Shown here: in pieces, positions 40,827-48,718 of the stretch | How the letters are laid out: the number at the start of each line of letters is the position of its first letter | Numbering within the stretch: position 1 is the stretch's first letter | DNA from: Microlunatus lacustris | Lineage (GTDB): Bacteria > Actinomycetota > Actinomycetes > Propionibacteriales > Propionibacteriaceae | Direction of reading: 5' to 3' | DNA length: 64,000 nt | Assembly: GCA_039527025.1 (NCBI GenBank) | Contig: BAAAJN010000014.1 | Span: 1-64,000 of the forward strand | Made by a program: the position numbers and the translations under genes | The notes under the pieces: model-generated | What the model saw: only the letters and a program-made list of their open reading frames with translations | Told to the model about the DNA's origin: nothing | The model's database searches: none

Positions 40827-41725
40827 CCGCGACCCAGCTGGCCGAGCCTCGCGCCGCGGACCGGTCCGGACCGCCGCCGCGCAGCACGCAGGCGCCGGCC
40901 GGGGAGAAGGTCTTCGCGGGCGTCTCGCACGGGGTCCTGGTCCTGTGGTCGGCGATCGTCGTGCTGCCGCTGCTGTGGACGTTCATGACGTCGTTCAAGA
41001 CGACGGGTCAGATCCTCTCCTCGCCGTTCACGCTTCCGACGTCGTTCAACTTCTCCAACTACGTGGCCGCGTGGACCACGGCCGGGATCGGCAGCGCCTT
41101 CGTCAACACGATCCTCGTGGTGGGTTCGGCGCTGGTCCTGGTGATGATCCTCGGCGCCATGTGCGCCTACGTGCTGGCCCGGTTCTCGTTCCCGGGGAAC
41201 CGGCTCGTCTACTACGCCATGCTGGCCGGGCTGACCTTCCCGATCTTCCTCGCCATCGTGCCGCTGTTCTTCACGCTCCGGAACTTCGGCCTGCTCAACA
41301 CCCTGCCCGGGCTGACCATCACCTACGTCGCGTTCGCGCTGCCGTTCACCGTGTTCTTCCTCTTCTCCTTCTTCAAGACCCTGCCGGACGAGATCGCCGA
41401 GGCGGCCGCGCTGGACGGTGCGGGGGAGTGGAAGACCTTCTTCCTGGTGATGCTGCCGATGGCCAAGAACGGCCTGACGTCGGTGCTGATCTTCAACTTC
41501 CTCGGTCTGTGGAACCAGTTCCTCATCCCGGTGGCGCTGAACACCAACGTGGCGAACTACGTGCTGTCGCAGCGGATGGCGTCCTTCGCCTCGCAGGCGG
41601 GCTACGCCGTCGACTTCGGCGCGCTGTTCGCCGCCGTGGTGATCACGGTGACCCCGGTGCTGGTGGTCTACGTGATCTTCCAGCGCCAGCTGCAGGGTTC
41701 GGTCTCCCAGGGCACCTCGAAGTAG
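40823..41725 (+). CDS. Sugar ABC transporter permease, NgcG-like
   Basis: A 300-residue MalG-type permease with six helices. EAA loop: EIAEAAALDGAGEWKTFFLV. Starts with GTG inside the previous stop. No ATP-binding subunit is encoded in the operon; in actinobacteria such importers use a shared MsiK-type ATPase encoded elsewhere. A strong terminator follows. Confidence 0.9.
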   Translation: MTATQLAEPRAADRSGPPPRSTQAPAGEKVFAGVSHGVLVLWSAIVVLPLLWTFMTSFKTTGQILSSPFTLPTSFNFSNYVAAWTTAGIGSAFVNTILVVGSALVLVMILGAMCAYVLARFSFPGNRLVYYAMLAGLTFPIFLAIVPLFFTLRNFGLLNTLPGLTITYVAFALPFTVFFLFSFFKTLPDEIAEAAALDGAGEWKTFFLVMLPMAKNGLTSVLIFNFLGLWNQFLIPVALNTNVANYVLSQRMASFASQAGYAVDFGALFAAVVITVTPVLVVYVIFQRQLQGSVSQGTSK

Positions 41726-41733
41726 TCCCGGAC

Positions 41734-41768
41734 GTCGCCCCGCCACCCGGACCGGGTGGCGGGGCGAC
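41734..41768. terminator. Strong hairpin terminator after the ABC importer
   Basis: GTCGCCCCGCCACCC pairs perfectly with GGGTGGCGGGGCGAC around a 5-nt loop, between converging genes. Confidence 0.85.
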
Positions 41769-41781
41769 CTCGTCCCCGGGC

Positions 41782-43098
41782 TCAGCCCGTGGCGGTGGAG
41801 CGGTCCGCGCTGGGCTGGGCCAGCCAGCGCCAGGCCAGCTGGACCACCCGGACGGTGAAGACGAGCAGGGCGAGGTTGCGGATCGTGGTGACCACGGTCG
41901 CGGCGATGATCATCGGGTGGCCGAGCCGGCCCAGCAGGCCGTCGTAGAACAGCGGGTAGACCAGATGGGTCCCGAAGGCGAGCAGCAGCAGGAAGCCGGC
42001 CAGCCGGCGCAGCTGGTCGCGCTGGGCGGCGGTGCCGTCCCGGGCCAGCAGCAGCAGTGCGGCCATCGGGCCGCCCAGCCACAGCAGGTACTGGGGGCTG
42101 AGCGTCTTGTTGGTCACCGTCATCACCGCGACCGTGGCCAAGATGATGAGGCCGACGGCCAGCGCCGTCGGCGCCGGGTTGCGGAAGGCCCGCAGGTACA
42201 GCGCGACGATCACCACCAGGCCGGCGACGGTGGCCGCGGTGGCGACGCCGAGCCACACCGCGACCGAGGGCCCGAAGACCTCGTAGGCCTGGTACTTCGA
42301 GATGTCCACCACCCAGCCGGACGGCCGGATGGCCCGGGCCACCATCACCGGCGTGGCCCAGACGGACTCGATCTGCAGGCCCCGGTCGGACTGCCAGGTG
42401 AGCGGGGAGACCAGCCGGGACCAGCCGCCGGCCAGCAGGCTCACGGCGGCGAGCCCGAAGCCGACGCCGACGAACGACCAGCCCGCCACCTTCCGGTCCG
42501 GCCGGTGGGCCAGGAAGGCCGGGATGAGCAGGGCCGGCCACAGCTTCGTCGCCGCGCCGAGGCCGGTCAGCGCGCCGGTGACCCAGGGCCGCCGTCGCGC
42601 CGCGAGCAGGGCGCCGCCGGCCAGCACGGCGGGCAGCACGTCGAAGCGCAGGTAGGACAGCGGGCCGACGAGCAGCACGAAGCCGAGCCAGAAGTCGGCC
42701 GCCCCGGTGTGCCGGCGGCCGCTGCTGCGGTAGAGGGCCAGGGTGAACACCGCGTCCAGCGCCAGCATGAAGACGATGAAGGCGACGAGGTAGCCGATCC
42801 GGTTCCCGCCGGTGACGCCGTAGGGCAGCCAGAGCAGCCAGGTGACCGGCGTCGGGTACTCGTTGAGCGTCCGCTCCAGCCCGACGTCGAACAGCGCCCG
42901 GATCTTGCGGTGGTAGTAGAAGACGTCGCCGACGACGAAGCGTTCGAACAGCGCCAGGACGGCCAGCACGGCCAGCCGGGTGAGCACCCAGGCCACCGCC
43001 AGCGTGCGGCCGCTGCGGCGCTCGGCCCACCAGGCCAGCAGCCGTTGCAAGGGGCCGCGGGGACCCGGTCGGGTGGGGGTAGGGGCGTTCGCAGGCAC
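41782..43098 (-). CDS. GT87-type polyprenol-phosphate-mannose mannosyltransferase-like protein
   Basis: A 438-residue membrane protein with about 10-12 helices. After the first helix comes RFVVGDVFYYHRKIRALFD, a short extracytoplasmic loop with acidic residues as in GT-C enzymes. YPTPVTWLLWLPYGVTGGNR and LGAATKLWPALLIPAFLAHR match the GT87/DUF2029 pattern. Relatives add mannose to phosphatidylinositol mannosides or arabinan in actinobacteria; the acceptor here is unknown. No lipoglycan gene is nearby. Confidence 0.75.
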   Translation of the reverse strand: MPANAPTPTRPGPRGPLQRLLAWWAERRSGRTLAVAWVLTRLAVLAVLALFERFVVGDVFYYHRKIRALFDVGLERTLNEYPTPVTWLLWLPYGVTGGNRIGYLVAFIVFMLALDAVFTLALYRSSGRRHTGAADFWLGFVLLVGPLSYLRFDVLPAVLAGGALLAARRRPWVTGALTGLGAATKLWPALLIPAFLAHRPDRKVAGWSFVGVGFGLAAVSLLAGGWSRLVSPLTWQSDRGLQIESVWATPVMVARAIRPSGWVVDISKYQAYEVFGPSVAVWLGVATAATVAGLVVIVALYLRAFRNPAPTALAVGLIILATVAVMTVTNKTLSPQYLLWLGGPMAALLLLARDGTAAQRDQLRRLAGFLLLLAFGTHLVYPLFYDGLLGRLGHPMIIAATVVTTIRNLALLVFTVRVVQLAWRWLAQPSADRSTATG

Positions 43099-43261
43099 AG
43101 CAACTTCCCGTCCGACGTCAGGTGGGCGCTGAATCTAGCACCGGAGCGACCCCCTCGGGTGGGACCGACAGGCCTCCGGCCAGGGCTGTTGGCGGTGGAC
43201 GCGGAGTCGGGGAAGCACGAGAGCCGGACCCGTGGCGGGTCCGGCTCGTCGATCGCTGCGG

Positions 43262-43333
43262 CGCCCCCGGCAGGATTCGAACCTGCGCCACCGCCTCCGG
43301 AGGGCGGTGCTCTATCCCCTGAGCTACGGGGGC
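43262..43333 (-). tRNA. tRNA-Arg (CCG)
   Basis: The minus strand folds with acceptor strands GCCCCCG/CGGGGGC, D-arm TAGCTCAGGGGATAGAGC, anticodon loop CTCCGGA (CCG, decoding CGG) and T-loop TTCGAAT. Discriminator G. A TACATT box at 43378-43383 on the same strand may be its -10. In mycobacteria argS lies at this spot before lysA; here only the tRNA is seen. Confidence 0.95.
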
Positions 43334-43472
43334 CGGACCCGGCGGAGCCGGTGCCCAGCCCGTCTGGGCCGAAGAGAAATGTACCAGTGTCCCGGCCGCG
43401 TCCGTGCCACCCGACCGTCCAGCCCGCGGCGCGGCCCCGTCGGGCTGGATCGGGTCTGGCACTCTCGACGTC

Positions 43473-44873
43473 GTGACCCACACCCACGTCGCCGGTTCGA
43501 TCCACGCCGACGCCACCTCGCGCGCGCCCGGGTGGCTGGCCCTGCCCGACGACGTCAACGCCCTGCTGCCGCGGCTGTGGAGCCGCAACGTCAGCAAGGA
43601 CGCGGACGGCGTGCTGACCGTCGCCGGCGTGAGCGTCCGCGAGCTGGCCGAGCAGTGCGGCACCCCCGTCTACGTGGTGGACGAGGACGACCTGCGCGCC
43701 CGGGCCCGCACCTTCGCCGAGGCCTTCGCCGGCTGGGAGGTCTACTACGCCGCCAAGTCGTTCCTCTGCACCGCCGTCGCCCGCTGGGTGAGCGAGGAGG
43801 GCCTCGGGCTCGACGTCTGCACCGGCGGCGAGCTGGCCGTCGCCCAGCGGGCCGGCGTCGACCTGTCGCGGGTCGGACTGCACGGCAACAACAAGAGCGT
43901 CGACGAGCTGCGCCAGGGCCTGACCGCCGGGGTGGGGCGGATCATCGTCGACTCCTTCGACGAGATCGAGCGGCTGTCCGCCCTGGCCGCCGAGCTCGGT
44001 GTCCGTGCCCGGGTGATGGTCCGGGTGACCACCGGCGTCGAGGCGCACACCCACGAGTACATCGCCACCGCGCACGAGGACCAGAAGTTCGGCTTCTCCA
44101 TCGCCGGCGGCCAGGCCGCCCGGGCGCTCCAGGCCTGCGCTGACGCCGAGTGGTTGGAGCTGCGGGGCATCCACTCCCACATCGGCTCGCAGATCTTCGA
44201 GCCCGACGGCTTCGAGGTCGCGACCCGCCGGACGCTGCGGTTGCACGCCGAGCACGCCCGGGCCACCGGCGTCGAGCTGCCCGAGCTGGACCTCGGCGGC
44301 GGCTTCGGCATCGCCTACACCAGCGCCGACGCGCCGGCCGACCCGTTCCTGCTGGCGCAGGCGCTCCGCCGAATCGTCGAGGCCGAGTGCGCCGGCCTCG
44401 GCGTCGCCGTCCCGCACCTGTCCATCGAGCCGGGCCGGGCGATCAGCGGCCCGAGCACCTTCGCCCTCTACCGGGTGGGCACGGTGAAGCAGGTGCTGCT
44501 GGACGGAGGCACCAACCGGACCTACGTGGCCGTCGACGGCGGGATGAGCGACAACATCCGCACCGCCCTCTACGCCGCCGAGTACTCCGCCACGCTGGCC
44601 AACCGGCGCTCCGACGCCCCACCGGCGATCTCCCGGGTGGTCGGCAAGCACTGCGAGGGCGGGGACATCCTGGTCCGCGACGAGTTCCTGCCCGCCGACG
44701 TGCGTCCCGGCGACCTGATCGCCGTGCCGGCCTCGGGTGCGTACAGCCGCTCGATGGCCAGCAACTACAACCACGTCCCGCGCCCCCCGGTCGTCGCCGT
44801 CCGGGACGGCGAGGTCCGCACCCTGATCCGCCGGGAGACCGTCGAGGACCTGCTGGCGCTGGACTGCGGCTGA
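43473..44873 (+). CDS. lysA: Diaminopimelate decarboxylase
   Basis: A PLP enzyme making lysine from meso-diaminopimelate. The 466-residue protein carries the PLP lysine in VYYAAKSFLCTAVARW near residue 95, the GLGLDVCTGGELAVAQRAGV block, HSHIGSQIF, the ELDLGGGFGIAY glycine loop and the GKHCEGGDIL cysteine that completes the active site across the dimer. It starts with GTG and lacks a clear ribosome site. It opens the lysA-hom-thrC-thrB block. Confidence 0.95.
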   Translation: MTHTHVAGSIHADATSRAPGWLALPDDVNALLPRLWSRNVSKDADGVLTVAGVSVRELAEQCGTPVYVVDEDDLRARARTFAEAFAGWEVYYAAKSFLCTAVARWVSEEGLGLDVCTGGELAVAQRAGVDLSRVGLHGNNKSVDELRQGLTAGVGRIIVDSFDEIERLSALAAELGVRARVMVRVTTGVEAHTHEYIATAHEDQKFGFSIAGGQAARALQACADAEWLELRGIHSHIGSQIFEPDGFEVATRRTLRLHAEHARATGVELPELDLGGGFGIAYTSADAPADPFLLAQALRRIVEAECAGLGVAVPHLSIEPGRAISGPSTFALYRVGTVKQVLLDGGTNRTYVAVDGGMSDNIRTALYAAEYSATLANRRSDAPPAISRVVGKHCEGGDILVRDEFLPADVRPGDLIAVPASGAYSRSMASNYNHVPRPPVVAVRDGEVRTLIRRETVEDLLALDCG

Positions 44874-44995
44874 CCCTCGCGGCCGGCCGCGCCGACGCCA
44901 CAGAGCGGACAGAACATCCCGGGCGCGGAGCCGATGGGAGAGAATGGGCCGCCGCCGGCCCATCCTGGCCGTAAGAGATGCAGGTGAGGACCTCC

Positions 44996-46384
44996 GTGAC
45001 CATGACCAGCGCGACACCGACGGGTGTCCTCCCGCACGACGGTGCCGCGCTCGCGACCGCGCCCGAGGCGTCGTCCGACGGAGCCACCACGACCCCGCTG
45101 CGGGTCGCGCTGCTGGGCTGCGGCGTGGTCGGGTCCGAGGTGGCGCGGCTGCTCACCGAGCAGGCGGTCGACCTGCAGGCCCGCGTCGGGCGCCCCCTGG
45201 AGCTCGTCGGCATCGCCGTCCGCCGGGGCAACCGCGCCCGCCCGGGCATCGACCCCGCGCTGTTCACCACCGACGCCGAGACGCTGGTGGCCCGGCCCGA
45301 CGTCGACCTGGTGGTCGAGGTGATCGGCGGCATCGAGCCAGCCCGCTCGCTGATCCTGACTGCGCTGGGTTCGGGCGCGTCGGTGGTGACGGCCAACAAG
45401 GCGCTGCTGGCCCAGGACGGCGCGACGCTGTTCGCCGCGGCCGCCCGGGCCGAGGCCGACCTCTACTTCGAGGCCGCCGTCGCCGGCGCGATCCCGATCA
45501 TCCGGCCGCTGCGCGAGTCGCTGGTCGGAGACGAGATCACCTCGGTGATCGGCATCGTCAACGGCACGACCAACTTCATCCTCGACAAGATGGACAGCGA
45601 CGGCGCCGGCTTCGGCGACACGCTCACCGAGGCCCAGGAGCTGGGCTACGCCGAGGCCGACCCGACGGCCGACGTCGAGGGCTTCGACGCCGCCGCCAAG
45701 GCGGCCATCCTGGCCAGCCTGGCCTTCCACTCCCGGGTCACCGCGGCCGACGTCTACCGCGAGGGCATCACCGAGGTGACCTCCTCCGACATCGCCTCGG
45801 CCCGGGCGATCGGCTGCGTGGTCAAGCTGCTGGCCATCTGCCAGCTCTCCGACGCCGAGGCCGACGCCGAGCGCAGCGTGTCCGTCCGCGTGCACCCGGC
45901 GATGATCCCGCGCAGCCACCCGCTGGCCGGCGTCGGCGGCGCCTACAACGCGGTCTTCGTCGAGTCGCGCTCGGCCGGTCGGCTGATGTTCTACGGCCCC
46001 GGCGCCGGCGGGTCGCCGACCGCCAGCGCGGTGCTGGGCGACCTGGTCACCGTGGCCCGCAACCGGGTCCGCGGCGCGGTCGGCCCCGGCGAGTCCAGCT
46101 ACGCCGCCCGCGCCATCGCGCCCATCGGCAGCGTCACCACCCGCTACCACCTCTCGCTGGAGGTGGCCGACGTCGCGGGCGTGCTGGCCACCATCGCCCA
46201 GGTCTTCGCCCAGCACGACGTGTCGATCCAGACCGTCCGCCAGAACGGCCGGGGCGAGGACGCCCAGCTGGTCATCGTCACCCACCGCGCCACCGACGCG
46301 GCGCTCAGCGCCACGGTGGACTCTCTCCGGGAGCTCGAGACGGTGCGGGACGTGACCAGCGTGATGCGAGTGGAAGGTGAGTGA
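44996..46384 (+). CDS. hom: Homoserine dehydrogenase
   Basis: Reduces aspartate semialdehyde to homoserine, the branch point to threonine and methionine. NAD(P) fold LRVALLGCGVVGSEVARLL near residue 35; catalytic block GYAEADPTADVEGFDAAAKA near 220; C-terminal ACT domain near 385-460 (RYHLSLEVADVAGVLATIAQ), the site of threonine feedback. The start is among GTG 44996, ATG 45002 and ATG 44978; GTGAGGAC upstream favours 44996. thrC begins inside the stop region. Confidence 0.94.
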   Translation: MTMTSATPTGVLPHDGAALATAPEASSDGATTTPLRVALLGCGVVGSEVARLLTEQAVDLQARVGRPLELVGIAVRRGNRARPGIDPALFTTDAETLVARPDVDLVVEVIGGIEPARSLILTALGSGASVVTANKALLAQDGATLFAAAARAEADLYFEAAVAGAIPIIRPLRESLVGDEITSVIGIVNGTTNFILDKMDSDGAGFGDTLTEAQELGYAEADPTADVEGFDAAAKAAILASLAFHSRVTAADVYREGITEVTSSDIASARAIGCVVKLLAICQLSDAEADAERSVSVRVHPAMIPRSHPLAGVGGAYNAVFVESRSAGRLMFYGPGAGGSPTASAVLGDLVTVARNRVRGAVGPGESSYAARAIAPIGSVTTRYHLSLEVADVAGVLATIAQVFAQHDVSIQTVRQNGRGEDAQLVIVTHRATDAALSATVDSLRELETVRDVTSVMRVEGE

Positions 46385-46385
46385 C

Positions 46386-47483
46386 ATGACCCACGCCGCT
46401 GTGGGAGTGCGCAGCCCCTCGACGACGGCCCGGGGCCTGATCGCCCGGTACCGGGAGTGGCTGCCGATCGCCCCGGACGGACCCGTCGTCACCCTGGGCG
46501 AGGGGAGCACCCCGCTGGTCGAGGCGGGCGCGCTGTCGGAGCTGCTCGGCTGCTCGGTGTTCGTCAAGGTCGAGGGCGCCAACCCGACCGGGTCCTTCAA
46601 GGACCGCGGCATGACGGTCGCCGTCAGCGTCTCCGCCGCCGAGGGTGCCCGGGCCGTGGTCTGCGCCTCGACCGGCAACACGTCCGCGTCGGCCGCCGCC
46701 TACGCCTCCCGGGCAGGCATGCTGCCGATCGTGCTGCTGCCGGCCGGCCGGATCTCCACCGGCAAGCTGGCCCAGGCCATCGTGCACGGCGGCAAGGTGG
46801 TGCAGGTCGACGGCAACTTCGACGACTGCCTGGACCTGGCCCGTCAGCTGGCCGACAGCTACCCGGTCGCCCTGGTCAACTCGGTCAACGACAACCGGCT
46901 GGAGGGCCAGAAGACGGCGGCCTTCGAGGTCGTCGACGACCTGGGCGACGCACCCGACCTGCACGTCATGCCCGTCGGCAACGCCGGGAACATCTCCGCC
47001 TACTGGCGCGGCTACCGGCAGTACGCCGAGGCCGGCCGGGCCACCCGGACGCCGCGGATGTGGGGCTTCCAGGCTGCGGGCGCCGCGCCCCTGGTGCTCG
47101 GCCACCGGGTGCTGGAGCCCGACACGGTGGCCAGCGCCATCCGGATCGGCAACCCGGCCTCGGCCCACCTGGCCCGCGAGGCGCGCGACGACTCCGGCGG
47201 GCTCATCGAGTCCGTCACCGACGACCAGATCCTCGACGCCCAGGCCCTGCTGGCCAGCCGGGAGGGGATCTTCGTCGAGCCCGCGTCGGCCGCCGGCGTC
47301 GCCGGGCTGCTCAAGAAGCACGCGGCCGGCGAGCTCGACCCGGGTCAGCAGGTCGTCGTCACCGTCACCGGGCACGGGCTCAAGGACATCGACACCGCGC
47401 TGACCCGGTGGACGCCACTGCAGGCCGAGGTCGTCGCGGCGGAGCTCGAGTCGGTGGCCGCGGTCTGCGGCCTGCGCGGCTGA
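46386..47483 (+). CDS. thrC: Threonine synthase
   Basis: A PLP enzyme converting O-phosphohomoserine to threonine. PLP lysine in NPTGSFKDRGMTVAV near residue 71; phosphate-binding and catalytic blocks VVCASTGNTSASAAAYASRA and VMPVGNAGNISAYWRGYRQY. 365 residues, the short actinobacterial form. ATG 46386 is preferred over GTG 46377 because GAAGGTGAG is then at the right distance; either way the gene is packed against hom. Confidence 0.94.
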   Translation: MTHAAVGVRSPSTTARGLIARYREWLPIAPDGPVVTLGEGSTPLVEAGALSELLGCSVFVKVEGANPTGSFKDRGMTVAVSVSAAEGARAVVCASTGNTSASAAAYASRAGMLPIVLLPAGRISTGKLAQAIVHGGKVVQVDGNFDDCLDLARQLADSYPVALVNSVNDNRLEGQKTAAFEVVDDLGDAPDLHVMPVGNAGNISAYWRGYRQYAEAGRATRTPRMWGFQAAGAAPLVLGHRVLEPDTVASAIRIGNPASAHLAREARDDSGGLIESVTDDQILDAQALLASREGIFVEPASAAGVAGLLKKHAAGELDPGQQVVVTVTGHGLKDIDTALTRWTPLQAEVVAAELESVAAVCGLRG

Positions 47484-47490
47484 CCGCCGC

Positions 47491-48405
47491 GTGAGCTCGC
47501 TGGCGCCCGGGCGGCGCGTCACGGTCGAGGTGCCGGCGACCAGCGCCAACCTCGGCCCCGGCTTCGACTGCTTCGGACTGGCTCTGTCCTGGCGCGAGCA
47601 GGTGGAGCTGACGGTCACCGACGGCGGCTTCGTCGTCGAGGCCACGGGGGAGGGGGCCGACGCCGTCCCCCGCGACGCGTCGCACCTGATCCTGCGCTCC
47701 GCGCTGCGCGGGCTCGCCGACCTGGGGCACGACGTCCCCGGCCTACGGCTCCGAGCCCACGGCACCATCCCGCACGGCCGAGGGCTCGGGTCCTCCTCGG
47801 CGGCCATCGTCGCCGGCCTGCTCGGGGCTGCTGGACTGGTGCACGGGGCCCGGGGAGAAACCGCCCTGACCAGGCATTGGACTCTGCAGCACGCCGCCGC
47901 GGTGGAGGGTCACCCCGACAACGTGGCGGCCGCCGTGCACGGCGGGTTCGTGCTCGCCTGGTCCGGCTCCGACGGGGTCGAGGTCGCGGTCAGCCCCGTG
48001 CACGCCGACGTCGCGGCCACCGTCTTCGTGCCCTCGACCCCGGTGGCCACCAAGGCCGCCCGGGGCCTGCTGCCCCCCTCGGTCCCGCACCGCGACGCGG
48101 CCCGCAACGCCGGGCGGGCCGCCCTGCTGGTGCACGCGCTGGCTGTCGACCCCGACCTCCTGCTCGCCGGGACCGCCGACTGGCTGCACCAGGACCAGCG
48201 GCGGCCGGCCATGCCGGACTCCTGGACGCTGATGGACCACCTGCGCGGCCTCGGCCACGCGGCGGTGATCAGCGGTGCCGGGCCCGCGGTGCTGGTGCTC
48301 GGCCGACCGGCCGCCCTGCAGGACCTCGAGGTCGCACCGCTCGGGTTCCGCCGGGTCCCGCTCCGCGTGGGCGCCGGCGCGGCCATCACGGCGGCCGACG
48401 GCTGA
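47491..48405 (+). CDS. thrB: Homoserine kinase
   Basis: A GHMP kinase that phosphorylates homoserine for ThrC. Signatures: VPATSANLGPGFDCFGLALS near residue 15, the ATP loop PHGRGLGSSSAAIVAGLLGA near 91, and VISGAGPAVLVLG near the end. Starts with GTG seven nt after the thrC stop. It ends the amino-acid operon; a hairpin terminator lies 6 nt downstream. Confidence 0.93.
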   Translation: MSSLAPGRRVTVEVPATSANLGPGFDCFGLALSWREQVELTVTDGGFVVEATGEGADAVPRDASHLILRSALRGLADLGHDVPGLRLRAHGTIPHGRGLGSSSAAIVAGLLGAAGLVHGARGETALTRHWTLQHAAAVEGHPDNVAAAVHGGFVLAWSGSDGVEVAVSPVHADVAATVFVPSTPVATKAARGLLPPSVPHRDAARNAGRAALLVHALAVDPDLLLAGTADWLHQDQRRPAMPDSWTLMDHLRGLGHAAVISGAGPAVLVLGRPAALQDLEVAPLGFRRVPLRVGAGAAITAADG

Positions 48406-48410
48406 CACGA

Positions 48411-48427
48411 CGGCACGGCTCGTGCCG
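48411..48427 (+). terminator. Short hairpin terminator after thrB
   Basis: CGGCACG-gct-CGTGCCG, a perfect 7-bp stem directly after the thrB stop. Confidence 0.5.
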
Positions 48428-48718
48428 GGGTGTGCCACGACGACGGGGGACAGTGCTAGCCTTTCTGTGCCGCAACGGCCAGGGGAACCACAGGGAACCA
48501 GCGACTCCCAGGTAACGGTTCGGGGCCAGGCACCGCTGCAGAGCAGGCGCGGCTCGGACGACACCCCACGCCACCACCGTGCGCAGGGAGTCTCCCGCCA
48601 CATCATTTCCCCTCCGCCACGTCGCCACGACGTGGGGAGAACATCGCACTCACGCCTCGTGGGAACACACCTCGAGGCCGGGACCGGGCACACCGTGCCT
48701 GCTCCGAAAGGAAACATC
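48428..48718 (+). other. rho 5' leader region
   Basis: A 291-nt gap with no credible gene. A TAGCCT box near 48457 may be a -10. CCACGTCG (48617-48624) pairs with CGACGTGG (48628-48635). Long structured leaders before rho are known to mediate Rho autoregulation in other bacteria; here that is inference. Confidence 0.45.

Noticed and set aside
48386..48649. Possible 87-codon minus-strand gene in the rho leader
   Set aside because: No ribosome site and no recognisable domain, and it overlaps the thrB end. It is more likely a chance frame.
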